DNA of 64,000 nt from Oasisia sp. SBJ-2009 (GCA_964017155.1 OZ024861.1:13576412-13640411); one strand, 5' to 3'. Counted from the first letter of the stretch, positions 1 through 13,387 are shown. A program made the numbers and translations. The notes: generated by a model from the letters alone, not told the origin.

Positions 1-194
1 TTCAGGACCAATTGGAAGAAAAAATATGTATTTTATAAAGTTATCATGATTACTTGTTTATGTGTTGTAAATGTTATATTTCTTAATAATGGGGTGTACA
101 ATTCTTAACTGTTGTGGGCAGAAATAAACAAATGACTTACTAAGTTACTTATTTAAATAAAATGTATACGGGTGTATTACTATTATGGGTATAC

Positions 195-335
195 CTGTGC
201 ATAGAGTTCATGTCTGGAAATGACACTGAAGAGTCGACGAGTCCCACCAGCCACTGCTTCTGTTAACACCTTCAGGTGAGGGACGTCCTCCAACTTGTTG
301 GCTGTAATAAACACGATGGTTGCTTGCCACAGGTC
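195..335 (-). CDS. Internal coding exon of unrecognised gene (exon 2 visible)
   Basis: A 47-codon open exon on the minus strand, with TTTTGTAG acceptor just above 335 and CAG|GTATAC donor at 195/194. The peptide begins DLWQATIVFITANKLEDVPH and ends SVISRHELYAQ. Both ends are phase 0, so it joins directly to the ATG exon at 2615-2707 without a frame break. I do not recognise the family; it looks like a globular helical protein start. The gene continues left beyond the window. Exon status is inferred from splice signals, lack of stops and codon-like composition. Confidence 0.6.
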
Positions 336-464
336 CTACAAAAGTCAACACAGATAGTAGACTTTATTTGGCCACCATAAAATCTGAGACTAGTGCCCTG
401 TTCACAACTGATCACAAAATAGGTGAAGCATAAACATATAGATGCATCTGAGAGAAGAAATAAA

Positions 465-468
<4 letters not shown>

Positions 469-500
<32 letters not shown>
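469..500. repeat. (TA)n microsatellite
   Basis: About 16 TA dinucleotides inside the intron of the unrecognised gene. Confidence 0.9.
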
Positions 501-505
<5 letters not shown>

Positions 506-954
506 GCCTAGATTACAGTAAATATGAAAAATTTAACTACACATGTAAACTATACATTGATAAAAACTAAGATAAATAAAAAAGTTCACATTAATGACAA
601 CTGTACGCATGAAAAATTTAGTCTGATTAAACTAGTTTAAGAACAGAAATGTCTTCAATTTTCCAAATATTCTGGTGTTCTACATTTTACATAGTTCCAG
701 TGGCAGAGAGTTCCACTGAGATTTAGTCAGATCCATCGGATACTTCTCAAACATGCTGTGTCATATACACAACATGTGCATAATTACGTACTCACTATCT
801 CACGATGCATACAATTTAAGTGGAAAATTAGTGGTGAATGGTTTTACACATGTGTGATGCAAATTATCAAAATGTGGCTAAAATTAGGTCTTCTTCATTC
901 AAAACACTTTTTTCTTTCTGATATTTCCAGCTACTATCCCACATACTGACACTA

Positions 955-1493
955 AAAGGGATACTCCAGTCAGTAAGAGGTTTACGGTATTAACTTACAT
1001 ATTTGACATACCTGGGTATATTGGTTGTGCCTAGTAATTATGCACAAAGATTGTTAATAAACAATTAATCGTAGTATAATTGTACCAGAAACACTCCATG
1101 TTGGTTTCAGACTTATGCGCCAGTGACGTAAGCCAAATAATTTACGTCACTGGCGCATTGTTAAAAAAAGGCAAGGATTGGCGGAAGCTTCGCTAAAAAT
1201 TGTGATAGTGTCATAGTGATGTAAGCAATCCGCAACGTACTGGTTACATCAGATACCAGTGGACAGACATAAGATGTTCGAACGTGCACGCGCCAGTGAC
1301 GTAAGTGGTTTATGTCACTGGTGCATAAGTCTCAAGATGGCAGTGCCCAACTTGGATTTTTTCTGGTACAATTATACTATAATTAATTGTTTATTAATGA
1401 TCTTTGTGGTGCACAATTACTATACACAACCAATATATTATACATATGTAAGTAAATATTGTGAATCTCTCACTGACTTGAGTATCCCTTTAT
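955..1493. mobile_element. Foldback / long-TIR MITE
   Basis: The left half starts AAAGGGATACTCCAGTCAGT and the right half ends with the reverse complement (CTCACTGACTTGAGTATCCCTTT). The halves stay complementary over roughly 170-200 bp each, including the TTGTTTATTAA and CATATGTAAGT blocks. The middle has a near-perfect hairpin, ATGCGCCAGTGACGTAA / TTACGTCACTGGCGCAT, around 1114-1158, and a second TGACGTAA hairpin near 1290-1325. No coding capacity. A half copy lies at 51482-51702. The superfamily is not clear from the ends. Confidence 0.75.
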
Positions 1494-1859
1494 TATTAAT
1501 TGGGCACACAAGTGATTGTCATTTCTGCTTCATTTTGAGTAATAGGGCATGAGACAACTATTTGCCATGTCATTCTCCATAAGCATGTTCATAATCAAAA
1601 TCATTACAATACACAAACAATTTGAGAAAAAACTTATCTGCATAATAGGGCTAGGGCCTACCCTCTACATGAGTTTTATTTATATCTATCAAACGTACAA
1701 CAGAGGTTTCTGCTGTGGCAGATATGCCCAACAATGTCTGTAGGCTGTATAATTTGTTAAACCAGACTTAATACTAAAAAAACTATGACGTATACTGAAC
1801 AAATTATATTGACTGTGTAAACTTAAATATGGTCTAATTGTCCCTACTAGTCTAGTGTT

Positions 1860-2012
1860 TGATGTTGGATACTTCTATGTGATTTTTCAGCATAGTCCGT
1901 AAGTCTGGATTTGACCACTGATGAATCATATACATAAATTATACTTCTATGTGTTTTTTCACCATAGTCCATAAGTCTGGATTTGGCCACTGATGAATGA
2001 TATACATAAATT
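1860..2012. repeat. Tandem duplication, about 74-bp unit, two copies
   Basis: Two diverged copies of a unit containing CTTCTATGTG, CATAGTCC, TAAGTCTGGATTTG and CCACTGATGAAT follow each other. No coding role seen. Confidence 0.8.
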
Positions 2013-2614
2013 ACATACAATACTTTGAACGCAGTCATATTTTTAGAGAGGTGCGGATGGTGTAATGATCATAGGCATAGCTAGCAGATCTGCCTGGCAT
2101 GCTGGTGGACCGGTTCAATGCCTGGTAACAGCAGACATGGTATATTTGGTGCTAAGACCTGGATCTCAATACTGGGGACTGTATTAGTGTATATCTTTCG
2201 TGAATCTGATAATCACGTCAATGTTTGTCCTGTCTCAATTTGGGATGTAAAAGAACCACCGAGGACAACAAGCACCCTGGCAGTGACCACCACCAGTGCC
2301 AGCACAGAAAGGTCGGTATGCCATGCATGTGAAAAAGACTGACTAGTTCAGTGAGACCTCATCAAATCAAAACGTTGTAACAACAACATATAGCGACCAG
2401 AACTAGACCAGTAAGTATTTATACTCCCAACCGCCTAACCGCAACTTGCATGACTTCAGAAGAGCAACGATACAATCGAGCTGTGGCACTGTCACCCAGA
2501 TTTAGTCAGATCCATCGCAATCGTGACGGCAGTTTGTAAACATAACAAAGACTGTCAACGATAGTCGATACGCATCTTACGATACACCACACGGGCGCCG
2601 CAACGATATACTAC

Positions 2615-2707
2615 CTTTTCACAAAATACAGCGTTCATCAGCGTTTGCTCCCATTTATTGTCTTTACCAACACCACTGGATGCACTCTTTGTTCTTTTTG
2701 GTGGCAT
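2615..2707 (-). CDS. First coding exon of unrecognised gene
   Basis: ATG at 2707 (minus) opens 31 codons, MPPKRTKSASSGVGKDNKWE then QTLMNAVFCEK, closing at a GAAAAG|GTAGTA donor in phase 0. The basic start MPPKRTKS resembles many nuclear or cytoskeletal proteins and does not identify the family. It joins in frame to the exon at 195-335 across an intron of about 2.3 kb that holds the foldback element at 955-1493. No other exon is evident in between, but a small one could be missed. Confidence 0.55.
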
Positions 2708-3420
2708 GCTGTTGTTTATGTGATGCCTTAACTACAAAACAGATAACCTATAAAAGGACAACTACAGCATCAAAAACTTTTGTACATCAACCGCCATTTC
2801 TGTTTGGACGTTGCTAGGCCACGTTGCTGCGCCGATGCTGCCCTCTACTGGCTAACCCAAACTAACTAATGTTTACGACAGGTGGAGACGTTGTTCTATC
2901 AGCCTGCTATCAGTTCTAAACTTTAATCAGCTGTGGTTCTCAGACTTCTCCAGACGAAACAACCAAACACACTGTATACTACTACATTAGATTATGTCTA
3001 TGTGCGTTCGTCATGCATTTAGCATGGCGTATGGCGGTGAGGCTTATTTATGTTGGCGTCGTTCTTCGGCTTTGTCGTTTATATTCGAAGTCGAAGGCTA
3101 ATTAGAGATTAAACAAACTTAAATTAGTCTAAGGGGACAAAATCACTAGAATTTCGACGACGGAGACATTAAATTGTAACCACGGAATTTAATATTAATT
3201 GGCTTCTGGGATTGTGCTAGGTGTCGTTTCGTTAACCAGAACCAAATTTATGATTTAGAGATCACTTCATGTGTTGACACTTCTGATTGGGCAACATGAA
3301 AATGTCAACTAAACGTCACATTTGCTTCCATTGGTCTAAAATACGAGTCGCCGGAGTAGCGTATTTACGCAACAACAATAATCGTGTGGTGTAGGCATTT
3401 CATAAAGAACAACGTAAGTA
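2708..3420. promoter_or_regulatory. Probable promoter region of the unrecognised minus-strand gene
   Basis: This is the unique-looking stretch directly upstream of the ATG at 2707. It has more CpG than its surroundings and an inverted CCAAT box (CCATTGG near 3329). An isolated GTAAGT near 3415 could be the donor of a 5' untranslated exon on either strand. Inferred from position and composition only. Confidence 0.25.
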
Positions 3421-4900
3421 TGTAATATAATGGCATACTAACCAAGTTCGTTGTCTGTCAAAGAGCTGACTGTGTCTGTAAACCACAGCGACAGTCACAG
3501 TCAGTGACACTGACAATGTGATTAGAATACTCAGTCTCATGAAACTTGAAAGACATGACTCATTCCAGTCCACTCCAAGCATGCCGCATGGCCATGGCAT
3601 ATTTTAGTATTAAAAAAGGCATCAAACAATCAACAAACAAATGCCCATGCCATGCACTGATGCAGCCATGTCCATGGTCATGGGGGTCTTGATTGTACGG
3701 CACCATGGCCATGCATCATCCGGTTTACGGCTAGCAATGGCAAGCAGGTGTCTGCAAGTCTAGCTTCGATTACCCAGACTCCGTGAGGTGGCAGCACCTT
3801 ATAGCCCATCAACTCAATCTGGTAGTTTTATAGTCTGCTGCCAGTGCTGGTGTGACCACCAGCAGGGCGGCATCACCCCAAGATAGGGTAGAGACGCTGA
3901 TTGGCACTCAGGCTGAATTTGAATTAACAAATTAAATAAGGGTACCCTTTTTATTTTAATAATACTATTTAAAAAAAAGAATTCAAAATTCAACTTACAT
4001 TCATACAACATAAAAAATACTAATTTGCACTTGTTAATGATGCGAACATTATGACAGGATTAGCCTCTGTTACCCAGTCTCCAAGAGGTGGCAGCACTTT
4101 ACACCAATAACATTCAAAAGCCTGCTAGGTGACCAGACTATCTTTTTCGGCGAAGTTACGCAGCCGAGCGAGAGTTGGTTAAATGAGACTAGCCAATGTC
4201 GATCATGCCAAATTACTCGAAGTCCGAGAAAAATAAAATTACATTGTTATTATAAGAATGTTCCACACATCATGCATGTAATACACATACATATCCTAAA
4301 ATAAATGGCATTCTAACATTAGATAAGAAATTAATAGCTGAGTGATAAATTTACAGAATTAACCAAGGACATACCAAGCGTTACAGAATAGCCTAATGAA
4401 TTGGAATTAAAAAATCTATGTTTTTAGTACCTACAACCACAGATGAGATAAGGATAATAAAAAAGCAAAAAAAACTGCACTCTTGAATGGGATGGTATAA
4501 AACCAGACATCATCAAACAAACATACTCTAGTATGATTAAACCATTATGCCACATTATAAATTCATTGTTTGACAAAGGAAAGAAGGCAAAGGAAACTGT
4601 GAGCCATCTGATTTTTTCTTCATCTATATGATGTTCATATTTGATGGGATTGACCTGTGAAGGACAAGTAGAAATCATGATGTTATCGTTTATGAAGAAT
4701 AGGAACTCTGGTTCAGACGCTCATAGTTGATGTCATACTGCCCACCAGACGGGATATAGATGACACAGTATATATGTTAGGGTTAGTATTTACGTGACAG
4801 AACGAAGTGTATTATACATATTGTATGACAATATTGAACAGAAAGTGGCACCACCTGGGTTACGTACCCAGGGCTCCTCCGGAAGCTATCCTCAATTATG
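3421..4900. other. Intergenic stretch with short dispersed repeats
   Basis: No exon seen. A motif of about 40 bp (TTACCCAG-CTCC-GAGGTGGCAGCAC) occurs twice, near 3769 and 4069, and several CCATGG/CATGGCCATGG words cluster at 3585-3720. These look like fragments of a dispersed repeat. Confidence 0.4.
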
Positions 4901-4919
4901 AAATACATATACAGCGGTG

Positions 4920-4995
<76 letters not shown>

Positions 4996-5030
4996 ACTGT
5001 ATATATATATATATATATATGTAATTATAT
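4920..5030. repeat. AT microsatellite
   Basis: A long (TA)n tract interrupted once by CCACTG near 4995. It is followed by CAGCGCTATATAAATGTCAT near 5083, a tail typical of SINE/LINE 3' ends. Confidence 0.9.
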
Positions 5031-5839
5031 ATACGTTTTCAAGAACTTTTTGTACAGTGCTGTGAGCAACGAATGTTGGAACAGCGCTATATAAATGTCA
5101 TGATATAGTATATATATATATATACTCCTAAACCCAGCTTATGCAGACTGCTCCATTATATAAAAGAGAGATAGGATGTGCAATCTTCGAAAACAGTACA
5201 GTAGTAACAGTACTCCCAAAATAATTGTGATTTTGTACAAATAATTATTCTTGTCATTATATATGTAATGCTGTACAATATACAGTAACAGTTCAATTTT
5301 TTAAATAAAAATGCATTCATGCAAGCGGATGTCAAACGTGTTAGACAGACATTTAAGTAAGCTATTGGCTGTCCATTCTGTGTTGTTCGCTAACAGATTC
5401 GCATACAATTTCCATTAGATGCTTATTTCATGAAATGGGTAAAAATGATGCAACTGAGAAGGCTCTCTGCATCAACACCAATGGGTCATGGTTGTTGTGT
5501 CACTGTAAGGTTCATAATAACATATCACATTAATCATTCGAAAGGAAGTCATCACTCATCGAATTTATCAAGAATAAATATTGTTTGTTTGTCTAAGTTG
5601 TACGATAACCGATTACGCTGTACCTGTGTGCTGTTTTTATTGGTGTTTTGTTGCCACTACCCGGGTCTGTTGAGATCACTAATAGGTCGTAGGTGCCTAT
5701 CGTGATCCCTGATTACTTTCCTAGTTGTATGAGTCATGTTTTCTCCGCCATTCTGATTCCGCTTTCTACCTGTTTTTATATAATCCTGGGAAGCTTTCTG
5801 AAGGAGTTGCAACACACAGTAGAAATAGAACTCTGTCAA

Positions 5840-6560
5840 TTTTGCATGACATATCTGTACTGGTCCAGTCTTAGTTGTACATGACAGTTGTCCTGATCCT
5901 CTTTTAGTTGTACATGACAGAGTTGTACTGATCCCCTTTTTGTTGTACAAGACAGTTGTACTGATCCTCTCTCAGTTGTACATTCATGACAGAGTTGTAC
6001 AGATCCTCTTTTAGTTGTACAAGACAGTTGTACTGATCATCTCTCAGTTGTACATGCCATAGTTGTACAGATCCTCTTTTAGTTGTACAAGACAGTTGTA
6101 CTGATCATCTCTCAGTTGTACATGACAGAGTTGTACAGATCCTCTTTTAGTTGTACAAGACAGTTGTACTGATCATCTCTCAGTTGTACATGACAGAGTT
6201 GTACAGATCCTCTTTTAGTTGTACAAGACAGTTGTACTGATCATCTCCCAGTTGTATAAGATTGAGTTATAGTGAGCGTCTCTCAGTTGTACATGACAGT
6301 TGTGTTGGTCCTCTCTTAGTTTACACAACACAGTTGATCTGGTCCAGTGGTCCTCTCTTGGTTGTACATGACAGAGTTGTACTGGTCCTCTCTTGGTTGT
6401 ACCTGACAGAGTTGTGGTGGTCCAGTGATCCTCTCTTGGTAATATGACTTGTACATGACAGAGTTGTACTGGTCCTCTCTTGGTTGTACCTGACAGAGTT
6501 GTACTGGTCCTTTCTTTGTTGTACCTGACAGAGTTGTACTTGTCGTCTTATTAGCTCATC
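5840..6560. repeat. 68-bp minisatellite (dimer of 33-35 bp)
   Basis: Units alternate AGTTGTACATGACAGAGTTG and AGTTGTACAAGACAGTTGTA, giving a 68-bp dimer repeated with rising divergence toward 6560. All short ORFs here are repeat artefacts. Confidence 0.9.
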
Positions 6561-9500
6561 TTATGATCATCTTAGTTATATGAATGTGTTCACTGTACAC
6601 GTTCTGCTGCTAAGTGTTGTGTGTAGGTAGATCAGGTGCGCCCTGTAAATGTCTGCCTGTGGGAATTCTACAAATGGCATTCCAGCACGAAGCACTGAAA
6701 TGTGACATTTGAGTGCATTGTACTGAACATGCTGGTGCAACGGCTAACGATGCTACCACAAGTGAACCTAATTGAAACATAACAAAACATTGAGATGATC
6801 TGGCCGGCAGCTAAATTAGACTCAACCAGCCGTCCAATGCTGAGTTGATTATTTGATCAGCTGTGCCGGGCGTCTGAGGCATATTTAATATAGTGTTGTG
6901 ATAGGCTGAGTGACGTGGGCCTCAATGGAGGAGTGTAGGTGTAGGGGGCACACGACGTTTCTCGCCACCGTCACAGCTGCCCGATGCACAGATGGGATGC
7001 ATTTATTCCCGCGCTGGGTGAGTTCACTTCTTACTGTTGCATTTCCGGTGACTTTGTCGCGTGCAACGTTGATGCTGCATCAAATGAAAGGAACTAGTTT
7101 TAGTTACAGTTGAAATAAATTTTTTTATTTGTTTTGTTAAAGTGCTGATAGTGTAGGATTGTATAGGCATTAAAGAAGATTTATGGTTATATTCTGAACA
7201 AGGATGATGTTGTTTGCTGTTGTTGACTGGAATATAACATGTCATTTTTGCTTTGTAATAGATTTTTACCTCTGCCTATTTGCTAGGTTGCCAGTCAACT
7301 CTCTTATGGTGATTGTGTATTGTCTTGCTTGGTAACAAATTCAAGATTTAGTCATTCCAGTTTAACTATTTTTAGCCTGTTATATTTTTCCTTATGGTAA
7401 CCATTGTGAGGGTAAATATTGACATGAACCATCATACCAGTTTGTTGTTGATTGAAATGTAGCATAGCCATTTTGCTTTGTAATACACCCTTACATATTT
7501 ATACCGGTTTAGACGCTATAATTGAAATATCGTATGTTTTCTTGATTGGTAATGAGCTGAAGATAACTGTTCCAGTTAAATCATTTTTTAGCTTTTTATT
7601 ATTTTGGCAATGGTCCCTGCTGTGAGGGTAAATATTGACATGCCCTGTCACATGGTTATAAAGAAGACGCATCTGAACACGTGGAAGTTGAATGATGATT
7701 AACAACTGATGGAAACGATGGCGGAATAAGCCATGTGTTAACCTTTGCAGCGCATCAGTTGTCAATATTTCTGGGAACAGATGTCCCAGGTTGAGTAAAT
7801 GTTTTCAGCCCTGGTACAGACTCTGATACCGTGAGGTGTTACCCGATTATTTAGATCTGACGTGTGATCAACAGTGAGATACTGGCAGTGTGTTATCACC
7901 TACTCCGCCGGAGCATACACATTGTGTTATCACCACCAGCACTCTTTCTTTCCGTGTCGACTCGATAGTGTAACAGTTTAATTGGTTTATCGGCTGCGCT
8001 GTGGTGAAAGACTTCTCGGAAACACTTGCTAGACACCGTGTGAAGGTTGTAGTTTGTATCGACAGCCACCACGCGATCTGCCATGGTCATTGACATGGTC
8101 AAGTGGAACATTAGTCTGTGGTATTGAACTTTCCCTGTAGCCTGTGTTAACCGTGTTGGTAACTATCGCCAGGTGCTAGAATGTTGGAAAGTGTCCTAGT
8201 GATTGTCAACAAAATCAGCTTCACATTATTTACATATTGGCAACTAATACTTCTTTGATCTGCGTTATTTATTAATAATAATAATACTGTATTATAGCGC
8301 TAATTATCGCATGGTGGATCGATGCGCTGTACAAGACATATAATAAATGTATTAATAAATGTAAATTATATAAATTAATATATACCAAAACAAATTTTGG
8401 TTTTCAGATGCACACTAATAAATCTTTGTATGTGAATTATATAAATCAATTTAAAATAAATTAAACACTGTTTTGAGGATGTATAGTACTAAACCTCTGT
8501 AAATTATATAAATTAATATAAAATTAAAACATTGCTAAATCTGTGTATGTAAATTATCTATGCATTAATTTAAGACATAAACACTGATTAAAACGTGTAT
8601 AACACTAAAAAGAAATTCTAAAGCAGTGTCTGTCATGATATGTTTTAAACACTTTCTAAACATAGATAATGTTCCAGATGCACGAATGTTCACAGGTAAT
8701 TCATTCCATAGTCGTGGTGCTGCTGCACCAAGTTAAAGGTCCTTGGTACATGTTTGTCAGAGAGAGTTAACATTCACAAGACACGGTCATGTGGCCTTGT
8801 GGAGCATTGCTTATCCATCATATATACGCTATCAGCATATTATGTGGAGTGATCTAATTCTAAACCTAACAGGTGTCATGACAATATTCTTAGAAGCCCT
8901 TCAATCAAAAGCCTCAGAGGCATTTTGACCGGGACTGTTAAATCTTGTTAAATCTTGTAAGCGACAAATTCACACAGTAACCAAACTCACTAAGTGGAAC
9001 TTTAATAGTTTATATTATATTCTTCACGTATACCGTGTGACTAGGAATGAATGATGTGCATTTGACAACAGAGGTTAATTTATAACTCAAGCTGTGTGTT
9101 TATCTTAATTGATGACAGAATACAGTTCAACATATATTGCAAGAACAAACTTTACATACGTTGATTGCCGTTCGAAAACATTAAACTTAACTTTATTATG
9201 TTTATGATGTGAATGTACTAGTTTACTTTTAAGCTGACACGCCGGTGATAAGTTCTAAACTTCATATCATAAATGACTGGTTCTGCTCTTTTACTCTAAA
9301 AACGTTGTACTTTTAATTTCCCGTCAGTGCATATGTTATTCTAGTTCTACCTGTTCCCGGTATGATTCACACACACCAGTGTTTCTCATGGAAGTAACGC
9401 TGCAAGGCTGGTCAGACAGGAACATGCATTTTGCTGCAGACTTCTGCTTCCCCTGTGTATTTGCTGATAATTAATCTTTCATAAGCCCTGGGAGTAGAGC

Positions 9501-10780
9501 GCGTATACAGTGGAAGTCTGACGCCAGTCTGCAGCAAGGCTTTCTCTCACTGAACTTAGGGCTGGTGTCGGGGGAGATGGGACCGAACCCAGCAGCTGTG
9601 TGGACAGACACATCCATTGGCTACAGCCTGGTCAAAGGATGGGCCCATCTGAATCTGTGGAAAGCATTAACAGATGACCCCATAGCAATTGAATTTAATT
9701 TGAATTGTATTGAAATTTAAAAACAAATTTTCACATATGAAAATGCAACTGGAGATGAATGGCTGTGGATGCTGTGTCTGTGAGTCTAGATATGTGCCAC
9801 TGAATACTGCCTCAAAGTCATAATTAGCGAGATTGCAGTATCAAAGGGAAAATCATTTGTTTAAATCTATGTTAGGCCTGTCCATTAAAAGTTTGTAAAT
9901 TTATCCGTATAGTCTAATTTTCTTAACTTAGTTTTTAACACTGTCTGTCGTATGTAATGTATTGTTTAAGAGACTTTATTTTCCACTGCCAGTTGGATGA
10001 TGTATTTTGTTATATGTCGTCAAGCAAATTGTTTAGCAATGAAGTGATGTGGGGGTCTTTTCACCCAAATATGTTACATGTGAGAAAATAAAATGTGTTG
10101 GGGAAAGAGGACGAATGTTGAGGTACCTGAAGATATGTAACAATGCATGGTCCTGTTACCTGCATGATGTCCAACTTGTGTAACAGCCTGTGTGAGGTAC
10201 ATGTCAATGTAACCTTTGTGACAACCTGTGTGAGGTATATGTCTGTGCATATATAACCATGGCTTCCAAACATGAAACGAGAGCATCAAATAACTAATGC
10301 ATAATAGATAATGAAGCACAACTTTGCAACAGTTGGTCAATGAAGTTCAGTGATGACTTCCTGATTGTCCTTCAGTTGCCATTTCAAGGACACCTGTTTA
10401 GCACCACATCAGTAGTGGGCAGACTACGAACTTAAGTGTCAGTATATTGATATATTGCGTCCTTGGAAATGAGCTGATGGAATATATGGTTCATTGCTCC
10501 ACGATTTGGTTGTTTTGTAAAAAAAATTACTTTGGATCATAGTATTTCGGGCCACAGGACATTCAGTGACAAAGCTCTTACCTGAGGTGTTGATCAGACT
10601 GACTCTTGAGGGTGTTTTTACAACTGATTGTGACGTCACACACAGTGCATCTTCTGTCCACTGACTAACCACATATATGTATATCTGGTTTAACAAGATT
10701 TAACAAGATTGCCACCTAGAGAATTAACTCTAGATGTCAGGTGGACAAGGAAGCCCTTTGGCTTATCGAGAGTCCAACCT
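6561..10780. other. Intergenic, no gene seen
   Basis: Mostly AT-rich. It contains ATT/ATA-rich tracts at 8270-8600 and a retroelement-like 3' piece near 8650-8740 with CATTCCATAGTCGTGGTGCT. Two diverged direct copies of a TTACC/TGTGAGGGTAAATATTGACATG segment lie near 7400 and 7625. I find no convincing exon on either strand. Confidence 0.4.
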
Positions 10781-10786
10781 ATCTAT

Positions 10787-11095
10787 CTAAATGTACCCCG
10801 CTCTTCTTACGTATATGTCGATTTTATTTTTAAACATATTAACACTACTAGCTACTACTACTATACAACCAGCCGATAATCTGTTCCATTCATTTACTGT
10901 TCTTTGTGAAAATTAAGATTTTCTAATATCTAATCTAGTCTACACTGCTTCTTTGCTAATGCAATTCCATGTCCTCTAGTCCTTCTCTCTTCCTTGACCG
11001 AGAAAAAAAAAATTCTGTCAATATTTTCGTACCCATTCAATATTTTAAACACTTCTATCTGATCTCCTCTGTCTCCTGGTGTCTAGTGTTGTTAA
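10787..11095 (-). pseudogene. LINE reverse-transcriptase C-terminal relic
   Basis: Minus-strand translation with small gaps gives GDQIEVFKILNGYENIDRIF, then RTRGHGIALAKKQCRLD, VNEWNRLSAG and SVNMFKNKID before a stop near 10787. This is the characteristic C-terminal end of non-LTR retrotransposon ORF2. It is broken by stops and frameshifts. Confidence 0.75.
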
Positions 11096-11702
11096 GGATG
11101 TACTTAGGGGCCTTACACAACACACACTGGAGACCTGACTGGTGGGTCGGAAACCGTGGCAGTGGCAGTGCTTGGAGGGCAGTGATTATGGTCAGACACT
11201 GGCCAGTGGGCCGGTCAGTCCTGGGAGACCAGCTCAGACACGGTGACTCACGCCATAAGCTCTCGTTCTTACTTACTTACATTACCTATTTCTGTGAGCT
11301 GCATCACTGTCACCTACAGCTATTAGCCGGCACCTCCCGAGTTTCACTTATCCTGTTTACTTGTATTGATTATGTAACAGTTGCATCATCGGCTGATTGG
11401 TGATGCGATTTGATTTGGTGTGTAAATTCTGATTGTGTAAAAACGTTCCTCTGCCAAGTTAATCAAGTAATTGCATAATTTATGTACTGGAGTCTGGAGG
11501 TCGTGTTTATTTTGAGCAATCTTGTTCCGTTTTTTCGATAGATAAGCTCGATGTTAGTTCTGAGGGAATACATGATTTATTAGTATGCAGTACACAGATT
11601 GAATAGTATTGATTGGGGTATAGCAGTCGGAAACGTCTACAATAATCACTTGCTTGTTTCAGTGTTTAAAATGTGAATACAAATAAGCAACTACAGGTGT
11701 GT

Positions 11703-12016
11703 ATAATAAACAAGTAAAGGCAAGTTCTTATATAGCGCAGTATCCACTCCTCAGGAGCGTTCAAAGTGCTTTACACTTTACTTCCCTGACAGACATGTTC
11801 ACTCAGACACCATCTCAGCTTCTCTGGGAAGCATCCAGCCATATGCTACAATTAATGTGCGAAGGCTGCTTGTTCACATATCCTCCACTGTCTATAGCCA
11901 GGTACTCATTTATACAGCTGAGTGAACTGGAGCATTGTAGGGTGAAAAAAGTAAAGGCAAGTAAAGTCTCATAGTCGAGAGTCCGTAGCTCTACCCCTGA
12001 GCCATTGCGCTCTACA
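11703..12016 (-). mobile_element. tRNA-derived SINE, copy A
   Basis: On the minus strand it reads from a tRNA-like head (GGCTCAGGGGTAGAGC as A box, diverged B box) through a body with CAGCTGTATAAATGAGTACC to a tail with GCGCTATATAAGAACTTGCC. The B-box zone is partly replaced by a short AAAGTAAAGGCAAG repeat near 11947. Confidence 0.75.
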
Positions 12017-12829
12017 ATATAAGTCTAGTAGTGATTTAGATCACTGGTTAGTGGTTACATAGCATCCGTTGTCATTTGTGTATTGTCTGTTGCAAATGTA
12101 GGTAAGTTTGGTAAGTGACTGAATAATATATGGGTCATTCATGTTTGATCTAAGATAATGTACAGGGTAGTCCCAGCCCGGGATCTGCTTGTGCAAGTCT
12201 TGATTTAAACATGACCTCCAAGGCAGTGGGAATAGTGATGTCATTCTCTTTTAAGGGATATATAAAACTATCAGGTGCACAATGTTGCTTTCCCACGGTG
12301 CAGCAGCTGTGTTGTTTAGCGTCATACATCAGAGTATTGTATTACTAAAACAGTGTATTCTGTGGTCCCAGTTCATAGTGGTTCCGAGTTTTGTCAATGA
12401 TAGACAAAGCTGTGTCGTGGCTAAAGCATTGGTGAAAACGAATATGGAATGGGTAGAAATATGGGTGGACAGGTAAAGAATGAAGGAGCACAAAAAAGGT
12501 CTTCCAAAACAATAGATATTGTTAGTTATGCCTTGAAAGTAAGTGTAAATGATGTCATATGTGTGTTTGTAGCCCATTTCAAGTCACCAGGCACATTGGA
12601 AGTTTTTGTAAACTAGCTTAACAGTTAACATCCATGTGTCCACCAAAACATGTGTGACTGGCAATAATTTAATCCTGCATAACGATAAATCCTGAGTGTT
12701 ACATGGAGAATCCTGAGTTACTGTCTGTCTGTGCTGTATTCAGCAGGAGCGTGTGAGGAATTAAAGGACCCAGGCTATGTAGTAGCATTGACACACACCA
12801 GCTTCATCAAATTATCCCTAAAACTTGTC

Positions 12830-13150
12830 ACTGACCCATTATAGGGGTAGAGCTTCGGACTCTCGACTGCGAGAACCCGGGTTCGAATCCTGTGCTGCGG
12901 TGTTAAAACCTTGGGCAAGTTTTTTCACTGTACATTGCTCCAGTTCACTCAGCTGTATAAATGAGTACCTGGCTATAGACAGTGGTGGATATGAGCAGCC
13001 TTCGCGCATTAATTGTAGCATATGACTGGATGCTTCCCAGAGAAGCCGAGATGGTGTCTGAGTGAACAGGTCTGTCAGGGAAGTAAAGTGTAAAGCGCTT
13101 TGAACGGTCCTGAAGATTGGATACTGCGCTATATAAGAGCTTGCCTTCTT
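12830..13150 (+). mobile_element. tRNA-derived SINE, copy B
   Basis: Same family, plus orientation. The head contains AGGGGTAGAGCTTCGGACTC and the strong B box GGGTTCGAATCC, then the common body and the tail GCGCTATATAAGAGCTTGCC near 13145. The first dozen bases are diverged. It lies head-to-tail opposite copies A and C. Confidence 0.8.
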
Positions 13151-13387
13151 CATTATGCTAGGGTCTCTAGACAAATAAGCTCAGACCGTCCTGACTTTGC
13201 TTCCATTCCGAGTTTCAGCTGCTTCCTTTAATTGTCATTCGCAGGTAAGATGGTAGACAGCAGTGGATAATGTTAGCGTAGTGGTTATGGCTGAATACTT
13301 CCCACGTATATATTCAGTGTGTTGTCAGTGAGACAGGGGGGCCGTGGAGCTCTCTAACACTGGAGGCTGTGTTACATCAAAACATAA

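Noticed and set aside
5657..6447. Short frames on both strands rich in Ser/Thr/Cys
   Set aside because: Lie in the 68-bp minisatellite.
10969..11403. 144-codon plus-strand frame
   Set aside because: Partly antisense to a LINE relic; no family signal or splice context.
12880..12900. tRNA gene (GGGTTCGAATCC box)
   Set aside because: No acceptor-stem pairing; part of a SINE.
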